From Ephydatia muelleri (lineage: Eukaryota; Porifera; Demospongiae; Spongillida; Spongillidae), in the NCBI GenBank assembly GCA_013339895.1, contig JABACO010000001.1, positions 24,244,322 to 24,308,321 of the forward strand: DNA of 64,000 nt, in the 5' to 3' direction. The notes beneath the pieces were generated by a model. It was not told where the DNA came from. It worked only from the letters and a program-made list of their open reading frames with translations, and did no database searches. How positions within the stretch are numbered: position 1 is the stretch's first letter; every line of letters begins with the position of its first letter. Both the position numbers and the translations under genes were made by a program. Below are positions 11,557 to 23,060 of the stretch, one piece after another.

Positions 11557-12150
11557 TATACCTTTACTTGCTACCTCTGGAAAAACCAATGGGGATTTAT
11601 TTATGGTGTCATAATCGCCAATGACTCCCCTAAATTTTGACTCCCCAGTCATTTGCGCCTAGGCATATATGACTCCCGGTAATATATGCCTAGGCGTATT
11701 TGACTCCCCAGTCATTCACGCCTAGGCATATATGACTCCCCCTTGATAAAAGTGACATAAATACCTTTACTTGCTATCTCTGGAAAAACCAACGGGGATT
11801 TATTTATACCTAAGGCTATAACGCCTTCCCAAGACAGAAGCCAGTTTTTTCTAGGCAGACAACAGGGGAATCATATACAGTGGCAAAGATCGACGGGGAG
11901 TTAATTATGCCTAAGGCTGTAATAACTCCCGGGAGTCACTTTTATCAAGGGGGAGTCATATATGCCTAGGCGTGAATGACTGGGGAGTCATATATGCCTA
12001 GGCGTGAATGACTGGGGAGTCATATATGCCTAGGCGTGAATGACTGGGGAGTCAAATACGCCTAGGCATATATTACCGGGAGTCATATATGCCTAGGCGC
12101 GAATGACTGGGGAGTCAAAATTTAGGGGAGTCATTGGCGACTATGACACC
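11557..12150. repeat. inverted subterminal repeat cluster of Ginger-like copy 1
   Basis: The right end (about 12000-12148) is also present as an inverted copy at 11606-11758, including the terminus GTGTCATAATCGCCAATGAC. Between the arms are many copies of CATATATGCCTAGGCG and GAATGACTGGGGAGTCA. A 47-bp direct repeat beginning ACCTTTACTTGCTA also occurs at 11559 and 11764. The inverted arrangement could form a large hairpin at the transposon end. Confidence 0.75.
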
Positions 12151-12159
12151 TGTGCAAAA

Positions 12160-12405
12160 GCTGCCCCACCCTTTCCTCACGGTGTAGGCGCCTGCACCGC
12201 TCCCGTTACGAAACGCATCCGAGTCGATTGGCAGAGACTGAAGTCCAATAGAGACCTCTAGGCAGAGTGTGCTGATGGCCAAGTACAGCAACAGTCGGTA
12301 CACGAAGAAGCTGCCGCAAGCCCTAATCAACAGGATGAGCACAATCGCTGACAGACTAAAGAGAGATCCGAACACCCAAAACGCTGTGATCATTTCTTCG
12401 GGCAC
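12160..12405 (-). pseudogene. membrane protein fragment, possibly 7TM receptor
   Basis: The minus-strand frame encodes two hydrophobic segments (FWVFGSLFSLSAIVLILLI and FVYRLLLYLAISTLCLEV), separated by a short Arg/Cys loop, then SIGLQSLPIDS. This spacing looks like the first two helices of a seven-helix receptor, but no family-specific motif is visible. The frame runs into the end of Ginger-like copy 1 at about 12148, which suggests that the transposon inserted into this exon. No further helices are found nearby. Confidence 0.35.
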
Positions 12406-12760
12406 GAGAGCCCCCAGGGCACGACGTGTTGCTATTCGAGTCGTCCATGGATATAGTTCTATATCAATGGCAAAGGCAGATATCAGATATGCCCGGAGCG
12501 TGAGTAGAAATGGACCAGGTTGTCATAACATAGATGACAGTCGCCTGATGACAATGAATATGTTTCGCGCGATTTGTAAATTTGCGCAATTTTGAAATTG
12601 CGTTGCAATACAGCGCACTTTCAAAATAATCAGAACGATAAAAGCAAGTTAATGCAGGATCATAAATTTCAATCCACATTATTAAACCGAGATAACTTCT
12701 TTTCTACCTATATCTGCCTCCACAATGTTAGGTTCCAGCTTGCCTGTAAATGGCCGACTC

Positions 12761-12976
12761 TCAAAACAATTTACTAGGTGGATCCGCACAATTGCACTCT
12801 GATCCCGCATCCTTGATGAGTTTATTCACTACTGCTAAGTGCTGTAGCTGCAACAGACCACAGTCATTGAACCCTGACTGCTTTTGGCATTTTATTACTT
12901 GGATGGTATAATTTGTAGATTGGCAAACATATTCAGAGGGAGAATGCAGCATCTGTTTTGGGAACTTTGCCTCCAA
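12761..12976 (-). pseudogene. possible C48 protease fragment
   Basis: A 71-codon minus-strand frame contains KCQKQSGFNDCGLL, which matches the Gln-x-Cys region (Q...G..DCG) of Ulp1/C48 proteases. Nothing corresponding to the His or Asp motifs is found. The match rests on about ten residues, so this is tentative. Confidence 0.3.
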
Positions 12977-13311
12977 CCCTCCTCCCCCCTCCTTTAAATG
13001 ATGTTTAGAATTCTAATTGTAATGCGTGGTTGATTCCAAACAATCAAAGAAATCTTATAAAGCCGGATATCTGTGCAACTGTAGTATGACTGCATGGTCT
13101 TCTGGTGATTCATGCTATTGTACAGATTGATGGTGTATCCAAGGCATCCATCATTTACTTCAAGTACTAGAAATCCTTCAAGACATTCTAGATATCGATC
13201 CCCTCACCATAGCATGTTTGTGAAACACCATATGAGCACGCACATATACATGTATACAAGAGGCAAGATAATTAACATTGCCATTAAAATATTGACCACC
13301 TAGCTTTATGT

Positions 13312-13740
13312 ATTTATTTATTTATGTATGTGTCCCATTGGTTGTCGAGGCTTTTTGGTGGGTGGGAAAGTGGGCTCAACACACTTTCTCCAGGATTGCA
13401 AAGAAGCTAGCTATCCAATCAAGCCAGGTGTTAGCATCCATTTACTGCCACCTTATGCGCCAGGATGCTAGAGCTTTGCTAGTTAGAGGCAGATCATGCG
13501 GGGGGGGGGGGGGGGGGGGGGGGGGGTGGACATTTTTTCATGTATGGTATGTGTATTATATTAAGAAACTGTATTGTGCAGCAGTATGCACAATAGATTA
13601 TGTATGTATTACATGATACTGTATTTGTATTGACATCTTTCATGTTTATTAGATGGATTGCTTAACGTTTTCTGTTATAATTATCTTAATCAATAAACAT
13701 AAACTTTATTACAATTGTGTACAGACATGAGCAATTATAA
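13312..13740 (+). pseudogene. retrotransposon 3-prime tail (second copy)
   Basis: The plus strand reads VPLVVEAFWWVGKWAQHTF, then IAKKLAIQS and RQDARALLVRG, homologous by eye to the tail blocks at 9.4, 14.1, 22.3, 22.5 and 52.2 kb. A G tract of about 27 bases at 13499-13526 follows the last codons, and then an AT-rich tail. Only the C-terminal end of the ORF remains. Confidence 0.5.
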
Positions 13741-14239
13741 CTTTACATTTTTTTATTTTTTTGCATTTAATAATACATATACAACAGAATACACGAGTGG
13801 GAAAAAATGCACATAAGTCTAAATGTATAACAAAAACCTAATACACTCTAACTTGTATTGTATGAGTGAGTGAGTGAGTGCGTTACGATAAGTATATGTT
13901 ATTGTTTTTGTTTTTTTTTGTTTTGTGTTTTTAATTACAAATAATAATTGAACATGAAAAGTACAAGCATAAATACATGACACAGACACATGATATGCAC
14001 AAAAACAAGTTGCTAGTCTACTGAAGCTCAGGAGGAGGTATGGACCTGGACAGGATCGCGGTGGCATTGGCCCTGACAAGATTCATGCTCATCCTCCCGT
14101 ACAGCTCATGGGTGACCACTGACTTTGACTTCCCCAATGATGTAGCCAAATGGGACCCAAGTTTGGAAAAGAAATCCCTAGCCGTCAAACCCCACGCCCC
14201 ATAGGACTCCGCAACAACTGGGACACACACCCTACCCAA
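13741..14239 (-). pseudogene. retrotransposon 3-prime tail (third copy, minus strand)
   Basis: Minus-strand frame 14239-14018 reads VCVPVVAESYGAWGLTARDF, then KLGSHLATSLGKSKS and ELYGRMSMNLVRANATAIL. This is the clearest example of the recurring C-terminal block: PVV-ES-GAWG, two Leu-rich segments, YGR-S-NLVRANA-AIL-R. It is followed by an AT-rich tail and lies tail-to-tail with the previous copy. I recognise the block as the end of reverse-transcriptase polyproteins in invertebrate genomes, but no catalytic domain is present to prove the clade. Confidence 0.55.
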
Positions 14240-14507
14240 ATCAGCACAGATGCAGGTACCCCTCCACTCAACAGCCCCTCATTGCTGCTGCTCTATGTCA
14301 CGGACGTCAATGACAATGCGCTCCTATATTCCCTCTGGGTATGTTATGCCCCTCCCACCTCCCCTTGAGACATTGTAACCTAGTCTGTCTATAGCATGAG
14401 GCGGTTGTGGGAGTGGGAGGAGGTCCATTGTCGAGTTATGTATGCTGTGTTTGTGTGTGTGTGTGTATGCTCAGACCCACCTGTATGTATGCAAACAGAT
14501 CCTACGC

Positions 14508-14700
<193 letters not shown>

Positions 14701-14708
14701 AAAGTTGG

Positions 14709-15000
14709 TCATGTTCTGCTGTTGATATTTTTTTGCCACGTCCCACACCTGGGTGCCACTTTATGCTGCTGCAGTGGATAGCTGACATCCAAGTTTTTTC
14801 CTGCCCAACTGAAATCCACTACACATAATTTGTTATTGGCAGCCACAATGATATTACTGGAACGCAAATCCCCAGGAACATAGCCTTCACCAGTCAACAC
14901 ATTCTTAATACAGCTTAGTTGCTTGCAGATATCCTTTATAGCATCTGGTTGTGTGGCCAGAACTGGTTGTGGGTTGTGCATTCATGAGGCCAGGGTAGCA
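14709..15000 (-). pseudogene. protein kinase-like C-lobe fragment with altered catalytic motif
   Basis: The minus-strand frame contains GEGYVPGDLRSSNIIV followed by NKLCVVDFSWAGK and VSYPL. The order (HGDLRS-N, then DFDWAG, then a short YPL) is that of a divergent kinase family found as a C-terminal domain in Crinkler-like and related proteins. Here the His of HGD is Pro and the second Asp of DFD is Ser, so catalysis is unlikely. The upstream side runs into the 18-bp minisatellite at 15024-15262, and a Crinkler-like fragment follows at 15472. The pieces may be exons of one decayed gene. Confidence 0.5.
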
Positions 15001-15023
15001 CAGTTGTGCATGGGCCCAGGGTT

Positions 15024-15262
15024 GGTGTGGGACCAGAGCTGGTTGTGGAGCCAGAGCTGGTTGTGGAGCTAGAGCTGGTTGTGGAGCCAGAGCTGGTTGT
15101 GGAGCCAGAGCTGGTTGTGGGGCCAGAGCTGGTTGTGGTGTCAGAGCTGGTTGTGGTGCCAGAGCTGGTTGTGAGGCCTGCGCTGGTAGAGCTGGTTGTG
15201 GAGCCAGAGCTGGTTGTGGAGCTAGAACTGTGTGGTTGTGTGGTTGTGGAACCATAGCTGGT
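15024..15262. repeat. 18-bp minisatellite
   Basis: About thirteen copies of a unit close to GCCAGAGCTGGTTGTGGA. It is open in all frames on both strands (Pro-Ala-Leu-Ala-Pro-Gln type on the minus strand) because its length is a multiple of three. It lies between the kinase-like and Crinkler-like fragments. Confidence 0.95.
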
Positions 15263-15471
15263 TGTGGGGGCCAGAGCAATAATAGTATTCATTCTCATTA
15301 GTGCATTTCTGTACGTATTTTCTGATAGTGCCCATTACTTTTCCCGTCCCCATCACTGTCCTCATCACTCTCACCATACTCCAACAACTGTTTATGTAAT
15401 GAAAAATTGATACCATAACAGCATAAACATTGATATCAGTCTGTTTTTAATAAGCACATACAAAAAAGTAA

Positions 15472-15930
15472 TCACGCCTCAGGATACGAAATTACATACT
15501 GGTTAACTTGTCCAGGTGTAAGTAACTTTGGTATTCGTTTGGCTGTATCTTGTTTTTTGGTGCAATAAGGCTGCCACCCAGTTGCTTTAAATCTATCACA
15601 AGGAACAATAGAACACACATTGACTGTTGCGTTGTCCATAGTCATATTGCAGGCATGCAAATTACGTAGCAATTAAAGGATGAGGACTATTTCTTACAGT
15701 AATCTGGCAGAGATAAATAGACACTTTTCTTGGATAGTCTAAAAAAGAGAGAGTCAATTGCACCATAGGTTTTACTCGTAGGCTTATAATAAACACCTTG
15801 ATGTTTTATATCGTCCCGAGATTTGAATTCCACCAGATTCATTTGTTCCGTTATAAACGTAAATCCAGTCACCTCTTGGGGAGGTGACGTTTTTGTTACT
15901 GATTTAGGAGCCAGTTGACCATTTTGGGCG
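15472..15930 (-). pseudogene. Crinkler/RHS-like fragment in two exons
   Basis: The 5-prime block (about 15930-15690) encodes FKSRDDIKHQGVYYKP followed by TYGAIDSLFF and SVYLSLPDY. GVYY-P-S-T--AIDS is the pattern seen in the nuclease-like (REase-fold) region of Crinkler/RHS family proteins. A second block (15672-15472) is rich in Cys and ends KLLTPGQVNQYVISYPEA with a stop. With the kinase-like domain downstream the architecture would be nuclease-kinase, as described for some Crinkler-type proteins. No P-loop NTPase is seen. The short length and the altered kinase residues argue for a relic. Family assignment rests on short motifs. Confidence 0.35.
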
Positions 15931-17450
15931 AACTAAAACTTCATCACGAAGACCAATAGACCATGTACTGGTCTCACTCGTCTTCCTCATTATTTGCCCT
16001 CCTCCCCTCCTCCTTGTTGCCAGAGTAGGGAGGTGGAGTGTGTACTGAACTTACTTTCATTGGTATTACAAGGCTGAAGGGGTGTCATGACCTAATTCAT
16101 AAGGGGTTATGACACTCTTATTGACCTGCTGTTTATAAATGTGTATAAATATGTAAGTGACTGTTGTAAAGAAGGGAGTTCTGAAACAGTGAACCCCTAA
16201 AGGGTAGGGTTACGCTCTATCACAGTCACACATGCCACAGACACACACACGTAAAGGCATGCACACACACACACACACACACACATACACACACACATGC
16301 TTTGTGAGGTCACTCGGCTTTTGTTCCCTGGACCATAGAAAGGGTAGCTCCTTAAACTGCTCCACTATTAACCATTCACATGTGTGTGTAAATCCTAAGC
16401 TTTGTGTCGGCTGTTCAGCGTGGTCTCAATGCGTACAACTGGCATCAAAACACCCTAACTTGCTGCCCCCCAATTCACCCTATTCTGCGTAATAGTGTAC
16501 GGCTTATTTGATTGTAGTCATGGATTTTGTACGTAGTTTGATTGAGTACATACAAACTATCTGTGGCATTGTGCACACCCATTATACAACAGTAGCTAAT
16601 TTTTCACCTCACTCCCAACTTATCAAGTTGATCATACAAGGTGATCATAGCAGACAACACTTTGCACAGTTGACCCTTCACACTATAATGTCCCATTATT
16701 GTTTTCATAGGCATAGCAGACCACAACCACACAGCAGGTGAATCGTTGGATTCAGGGAGGCTGATGGAGAAGTTGGTGCTGGAGAATTGGAGCATTGTCA
16801 TTGACATCCTGAATAGTGATGGACATGTGTAGTGATGGTGTGATATGGGGCATGTGTGTAGTGATGGTGTGATATGGGGCATGTGTGTAGTGATGGTGTG
16901 ATATGGGGCATGTGTGTAGTAATTTCTATCTCTGAGTGAAACAGTGAGACCCCTCTCTTCCTGTCAGGTAAGGTAGAGAGTCTAGAGACCCCTCTCTTCC
17001 TGTCAGGTAAGGTAGAGACCCATCTCTTCCAGTCAGGTAGAGAGACCCCTCTCTGAGTGAGACAGAAAAAGCATCAAATAGAGAGACCCCTCTCTGTGTG
17101 TCATCCTTTAGTTCCAGTCAAGTATTCGTCATACCCAGCAAAATTTCCTTCGTCCCCATCTCAGCTAGCTGATTCCTTATCATTTTCATCTGTTCCTCCA
17201 GCAAAATTTCCTTCACACAAGCATCCTTCCGTTTACTTTCTGAATCCAATGCGAGCGCGGTAATACCTTTGTTCAGCCTGGAGGGGTCAATCGATGCTGT
17301 GTATTCTGGACCTCACTCTTGCTCTTGACGGTCAATACAATGCTGCTACGATAGCACGCGCACGCACAAACACGCCTTGCTTCGTTTGTGTTTTACAAAT
17401 GCATTCGGTATTAGAAAATAATTTTTATTAAAGTACTCTATTACGCATAA
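15931..17450. other. intergenic with several simple repeats
   Basis: Contains a (CA)n run at about 16259-16300, a 27-bp unit (GTGTAGTGATGGTGTGATATGG plus GGCAT) three times at 16826-16919, and an imperfect array of AGAGACCCCTCTCTTCC with CTGTCAGGTAAGGT at 16946-17095. No open frame shows a known domain. Confidence 0.6.
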
Positions 17451-20200
17451 AATGCGCAACTTTTGTTGCATTGTAGAGCGTCAAGTTCAAGGTATAAGTT
17501 GCATGCATGCTGACTCTTATTATAAGCACTATTTCATCCATTTAGAATCTGAGCAGCAGCCAACTCAGGTGCAACATAAACTCGAGTGTTATCTACTGTG
17601 TGTAGTGTCATCTCTTTTCGCTCGTAGAAAGAAGTACACTGGAATCCAGTGGTGCAAGTTAAAGGTACAGGTTGTGCAATTCTAAATATTGTAAAACAAA
17701 TAGTTACTGTATTTGAGGAGAAACAGCAGGTGAGTTTGCAAGATAACTTTTAAAGCAATGCTTAATTCCGAAGCAATGTATCTATTAGACACAAAAGCAG
17801 AGAGTGAAAGTAAGTTTTGCCCTTGCATTTACATGTGTTAATTGCATGCTGAATGCATGATGATCATTACTTCTTCCACTTCAGGTGCGAAGCCATGAAA
17901 TATAGTTAACAATCACCACCGCCAATGCCTGCCTCACCCTGAGCAACTGGTAATTATTGTGTGTTGTTAACTTAACATTTGACTATTGATGCCAGTTACG
18001 TGGTGTAATTGTGTGTGTGAATCGTTGCACTGTGACAGCATAGGTACATAGTTTTGTGTATACAGCTCAAGCCATTCAGTGATATTGCGAGGGGTGTGGC
18101 CTCCATCTTCCTCACATCTCTTTGCCACGCCCACCCCAGCAGAAAGCTTGGACTTCAGCGACATGGCCCGAAGGATGTACGTTTCCCTTCATCTTGTCCT
18201 CTATCAATTATGTGAAATATGGGAACATTTTGAATTAAAATACCAAATCAGACACAAACCATGCACCCTTATGTGTGTGAATGGAATGCAGAGGACCATA
18301 CCATCACTGTGTGCAGGTGCCCTCTCTCAGGACTCCCATATGCCCTCTCTCCTCCCATTTGCCTCTCTCCTCCCATAAAGAAAAGAAGAGGATTTCCCTG
18401 CCATCTCCTGGCCTGGGGGGTCACTGCTTGGACCCCCTGTGCCCCTGCCCACTGCTAAGGTATGCACCTGGTATGTAGGAATCTGAACTTGGCCCTAATG
18501 GCTAGGTCCAGGTTCTCCAGCGTCATGTCAGGTTGGACGTCCACCTGCTCCAGCCCGCGGCCCCTTCAGTGACCATGGAAGGCATGGCTTCGAAACCAGT
18601 CGATGCGACCACTCAATCCAAGGCTCCGTGATCAGCACTGATCGGGTTGCTTGCGGTCGTAGAACGACACCATAGCGGGGTCCCCAGAATCCCACATGTA
18701 ACAATACACTCCTATTTTTACCCAAATGTGTCAGATTTCAGAATATCTCATCTTCTGTCCTCAAAGAAAATGTCGTACTTGGGTGAAAGAAACAGGATTG
18801 TTTATTATCATTATTTTTTACTGTTACCACATATACTCATGTCCAATAAAATAGTAATCTAATTATAGCACAATGCACGACAGCTGTCTATTTCAATATG
18901 ACAGGGCCAGCATTACTTCCTCTACTATATACACTGTACTGCATGTACATGGGTGTAACGTGCGCAGAGCTTCAGAATCAAACCATAGCTATAGGTGCAT
19001 GAACACTTCTTTTATGTGGGGACGCCACAAGTATTTGCGGATACCAATGTATGCCTGCACGGGTGCCACAGGAAGCCGCATCAATATGAAAATTATAAAC
19101 ATTGACCAGTGACAGCAGCCAAACGAGGTTGCCAAATACAGCACCCAGGTCTGCTGGTTGGGGGGCTGACTATATAAGACCACCATGTTACCCTTACCAT
19201 GGGGACTGGCAGTGTTCTCTTAAACATGCATACGAGCAGAGAACAGGTTCAGACCTTGGTGACCATCCCCGTAAGATTAAACTTTGTATGATTACATGTA
19301 ATCAATTGTTCAGAGTTATTGAAATTTCACAGATGTTGAGGATGTGTGCATTGTGTGGTGTTGAGTGCGAAAATGAAAATTTTGATTATGTTTATGTAAT
19401 GGTATCTATGGACAATGGGTGATACTCATTGAGAGTTAGCTGTTTACGGCAAATGGGACAAGCGTGTTTTCGTGAGATCGAGTTCCGTGCGCACACATTG
19501 CACAACACGTGGCCACATACTGTTGAGACTAGCTTCCTGCCTGACTTCTCAAACTGCAAGGGATGGGGTAAGTGTGATTATGGCACACACACACTCACAC
19601 ACACACACACACACACAAACACACACACTCATGCAGGAACGCACACTATAAATCAGCATCACTCATCATGGCACCAAACACACACATCATACATACTTGC
19701 TCCACAGTTTCTAGGCATATGGACATGAGATCGAGGTATGTGAAAATGCTCCCTCGTGTGGTACAGCAGGAGTGCTCCTTTGAGGTTGAAGCCTGAGTGT
19801 GTAAACAGACATAGATACACACGTATGCATACATTATAACACACAAACACAAACACACTAAGATCTCTCACCTTTCACTAGTATTCACCTCCTCAACCTC
19901 CTCGTCTGATTCAACCAGATGCCCATACAAGGTGTCATAGAGGCTACTTGGGTCGCTGTCACTCGTAAGGTCTATCACAACTGAATGGACACAAGAAAGT
20001 CAACTGTAACGACAGGGAAACGCTCACCTCTCTCGGGGCCCGTCATTCCAATACCTGATGATGAAAGTAATTTTTTTTAGTCAACTTTTGGTAGTGTATG
20101 TAAGTGAATACAGCAGGTTAGGTTATAGTGTGCAGTGAATTTATTTATATTTACTCATGTCTAATGTGGCTTTTAATAGTGAGAATGTGTAATAACACTG
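17451..20200. other. intergenic, no supported gene
   Basis: Several frames of 60-106 codons occur (for example 17452-17685 and 19102-19422, both plus) but none shows a domain, signal peptide or codon pattern that convinces. A (CA)n run lies at about 19583-19628. The stretch 18245-18470 is C-rich with repeated CTCTCTCCTCCCAT phrases. Confidence 0.5.
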
Positions 20201-20204
20201 GTTA

Positions 20205-20400
20205 TAATAACATGAGCCTTATAATAAATAACATGGGGGAGGGGGGGGAGCATTTGCTAAACCTTTTTTTCCACATACACGTCACCACATCACCCAGTGC
20301 AAATGTAACTTATCAAGGAAGAGAGAGAGCTGGTAAGGGTTGACTGATAACATGAGCCTTAATAAATAACATGGGGGAGCATTTGCTAAACCACATTTCG
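20205..20400. repeat. short direct duplication
   Basis: A segment TAACATGAGCCTT...AATAAATAACATGGG with GCATTTGCTAAACC occurs at about 20207-20262 and again at 20347-20392. Confidence 0.7.
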
Positions 20401-20464
20401 AGGTTCCACTGTATTTCAAATCAATGCAGAATAAGGACTGTCTATTGATGTGTCCATTTATCCA

Positions 20465-20975
20465 TTCATAGGTTCTAGAACCTATCCATTATGCAAGGAC
20501 TGGGGACCCAAAGACCCCATAAACATTTTCCTGTATCAAATTGGAGGCAGCTCTAGAACACAGATACCATGTGAACTAGTTCCTACCAACAGCCTCCATG
20601 TCCAGTAGTGGTTTTGGGTTGTACTGATGTCATGCTGTCTGTAAGCTAAGACAGGGCATTAAAATGTGTGCATGAACATAGGGCATACCAATGGTATTGT
20701 AATTATATTGATAGCAATGTCAGGAAAACACTCAGGGACACTCTCCCAATGTCCCTGAAGCTTTGTGCATTGGCACCAGTCTTGTTACCATGACGGCTTT
20801 GTCTAGGTAGCTTAGAACCTTTCCATTATGTAAGGACTGGGGACCCAAAGACCCCATAAACATCTCCCTGTATCAAATTGGGGGCAGCTCTAGAACACAG
20901 ATACCATGTGGCCTAGTTCCTACCAACAGCCTCCATGTCCAGTAGTGGTTTTGGGTTGTACTGATGTCATATGAT
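20465..20975. repeat. 160-bp direct repeat pair
   Basis: A segment of about 160 bp starting AGAACCTATCCATTATGCAA (20468-20632) recurs at about 20814-20971 with a few differences. It includes GACCCAAAGACCCCATAAAC and ends at TTGTACTGATGTCAT. It is followed by a 40-bp-scale tandem of CCATGACACAGCCATGG phrases to about 21090. No coding potential. Confidence 0.85.
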
Positions 20976-21090
20976 GACACAGCCTAGGCTAGGGTGGTCA
21001 CCATGACACAGCCATGGCTATGATAAACACCATGACACAGGAATGGTTATGGTGGTCACCATGACACAGCCATGGTTATTGTGAACACCA

Positions 21091-22200
21091 AGTACCATGC
21101 AGCCATGGAACCCCACATACCGCCCTCACATACATGTACTACCCTCCACATACCTCCACCCCTCACATACCACCCGTCACATACCACCCCTAGAGGGCAG
21201 TGGTAGAGGGAGTGATATGTAGAGGGTATGAGGATATGGAAGGAGGTGATGGGGGTATGAGGAGATGGTGGAAGGAGGTGATGGGGGGGGGGGGGGTATG
21301 AGGAGGTGATGGATAACAGATCTGACGCAAGGCAACTTTGAACAATTTAATCCAGACTCACAGATATACAGTTTGGTCAAATGTGGGAAATGGAAACAAA
21401 CCCAAGATCTTGAATCCTACAGTTTACCCCTTGATAAACTTACCCACAAAGACACCACATAGTGTATGTTAGTAGTTATGGGTTGTGCTACTGAAGCCTG
21501 AGAACAAATGTTTGTTTGTTTTTTTGTGTGTGTGATGGATTTTGATTACATGTATGCCATTTTGCATTTATTTTATGTATCAGCAGCGTGCAATTAATCT
21601 CCTTCCTTTTTTTTTTCACTAGAAGTTGCTGTTCTGTTTAGGGATACATACTACATATAAAATAAAATCCACATGGATCCATGTGAATGTATACATGCAT
21701 GTGAAGTGTGAGGTACATGAAGCTAAGCCGAACAAAAAAGAAGCATCCCCTGTCTCGTATGTCTCCTCTGTCTCCTACCTAATCCCTTGTCTCCTACCTC
21801 ATCCCCTGTCTCCTACCTCATCTCTTTTCCCCCTGTCTCCTACCTCATCCCCATCCCCTGTCTCCTACCTGTTAATAATAATAAACTTATTATTCAATTA
21901 TTATTGCAATCAATTACTATTTACTAATGCAGTATGCAAGTAAAACAGGGTACATAATTATGATCATTGAATATAAATATTATAACAACAGAATATTTAC
22001 AATATACATATACTTATCATAACGCACTCACTCACTCACTCATACAATTTTTATACTAAAAACTCTTCCTCTTCACTGTCCATCTTAATTGTTCCCAACA
22101 CAGAAGCTGCATTGCCACGTTGGACGGCAACTGAAAGTCTATATTATTATGAATTGTAGAATGATTTTATCCTAACAATATCACATTTACATGTATATTG
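21091..22200. other. intergenic with purine/pyrimidine-rich repeats
   Basis: Includes an imperfect array of CACATACCACCC-like units (21105-21190), a GGAGGTGATGGGGGTATGA array (21240-21310), a tandem of CTGTCTCCTACCTCATCCC at 21758-21870, and an AT-rich stretch. The 105-codon frame over the CTCC array is an artefact. Confidence 0.6.
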
Positions 22201-22204
22201 AACT

Positions 22205-22472
22205 TCAAAAATAGTATTAGACATATGGGAATGGCACAGAAGCCCAGCATACCATCTCCAGGCTGGTATCTCACTTGGCCATTCACCAGTCATCCCCCAA
22301 GTCATCAGTGGTGGCTGAGATTTATGGGCGATTGAATATGACCCTGGCCCGGTCCATCGCCAGAGCCATCCCTGGCCAGGGAGCTCCCACCCTCCTGTTT
22401 ATGTTTGTGTAGTGTATTGTATGTATTTCATAAAGGCAATAAAAATAATAATAAATAAAATAATGATAATAC
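22205..22472 (+). pseudogene. retrotransposon 3-prime tail (fourth copy)
   Basis: Plus-strand block with HTISRLVSHLAIHQSSPKSS, then AEIYGRLNMTLARSIARAI, followed by an AT-rich 3-prime end with AATAATAATAAATAAAATAA, consistent with the tail of a target-primed insertion. It abuts a fifth copy directly. Confidence 0.55.
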
Positions 22473-22740
22473 AGTGGAATCTTATGGGAACTGGGGCAAA
22501 GAGGCCCAGAACACCTTCGCTAGACTACCTTCCATCCTCTCGATCTCCCTGCACTGCCCTAAGGCAAAGGTCTTGGCAGAGATTTATGGGCGGTTGAATA
22601 TCTCATTAGTGAGGTCAGTTAGGGCAATCCTGTCCAGAAGATGCAGTGTTCCATGCAGGTTAACTTATGCAAGTTTAGAGTTGAACTCTAGGCCTACATG
22701 TAGTACATACATGAAGCTCCTAGGTGTTTAGTCTAATGTT
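22473..22740 (+). pseudogene. retrotransposon 3-prime tail (fifth copy)
   Basis: Plus-strand block with MGTGAKRP-type N-terminal sequence in one frame and, in the homologous frame, NWGKEAQNTFARL, then LAEIYGRLNISLVRSVRAIL. It lies immediately after the AT-rich tail of the previous copy in the same orientation. Confidence 0.55.
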
Positions 22741-22814
22741 ATGTAGTAACTAATACTGCTGCTGTGTTTTCCGTGTATGCTTGTAATATCAATGTCAAAA
22801 CATGAAACACAAAG

Positions 22815-23060
22815 TCAATAGAGGTGATATTCTTTTCCCAGTACTTCCACAACTATGCATGGAACCCTATGTAAATCTGTAGACGTTCTATTTATCCTTG
22901 GGATTTTAACACTTACAAAGTTACCGACTGAGAAAGTACCTTTCTTTTGCCTTTGAGTATTCCAACCGAATTCTCTCTGCATTTCGCCTGTGTCTGCTTG
23001 CAAACGTAGTAGTTTGTGCTTTTCTCAGTGTGGTAGAATGTGATCCTCCCCTTCCCTATC
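22815..23060 (-). pseudogene. short SH3-like C-terminal fragment of an integrase-type protein
   Basis: The minus-strand frame contains GTFSVGNFVSVKIPRINR followed by TDLHRVPCIVVEVLGKEY. This beta-rich block (V-D-V-V-IP-IDR--TD--R-PC-VVE--G--YHL) resembles the C-terminal domain of KRAB-A/SCAN3-like domesticated integrases found in invertebrates. No core domain is present nearby. Confidence 0.35.

Noticed and set aside
18079-18478. Overlapping plus-strand frames of 65-99 codons
   Set aside because: C-rich repeated sequence, no domain, no splice signals that link to other exons.
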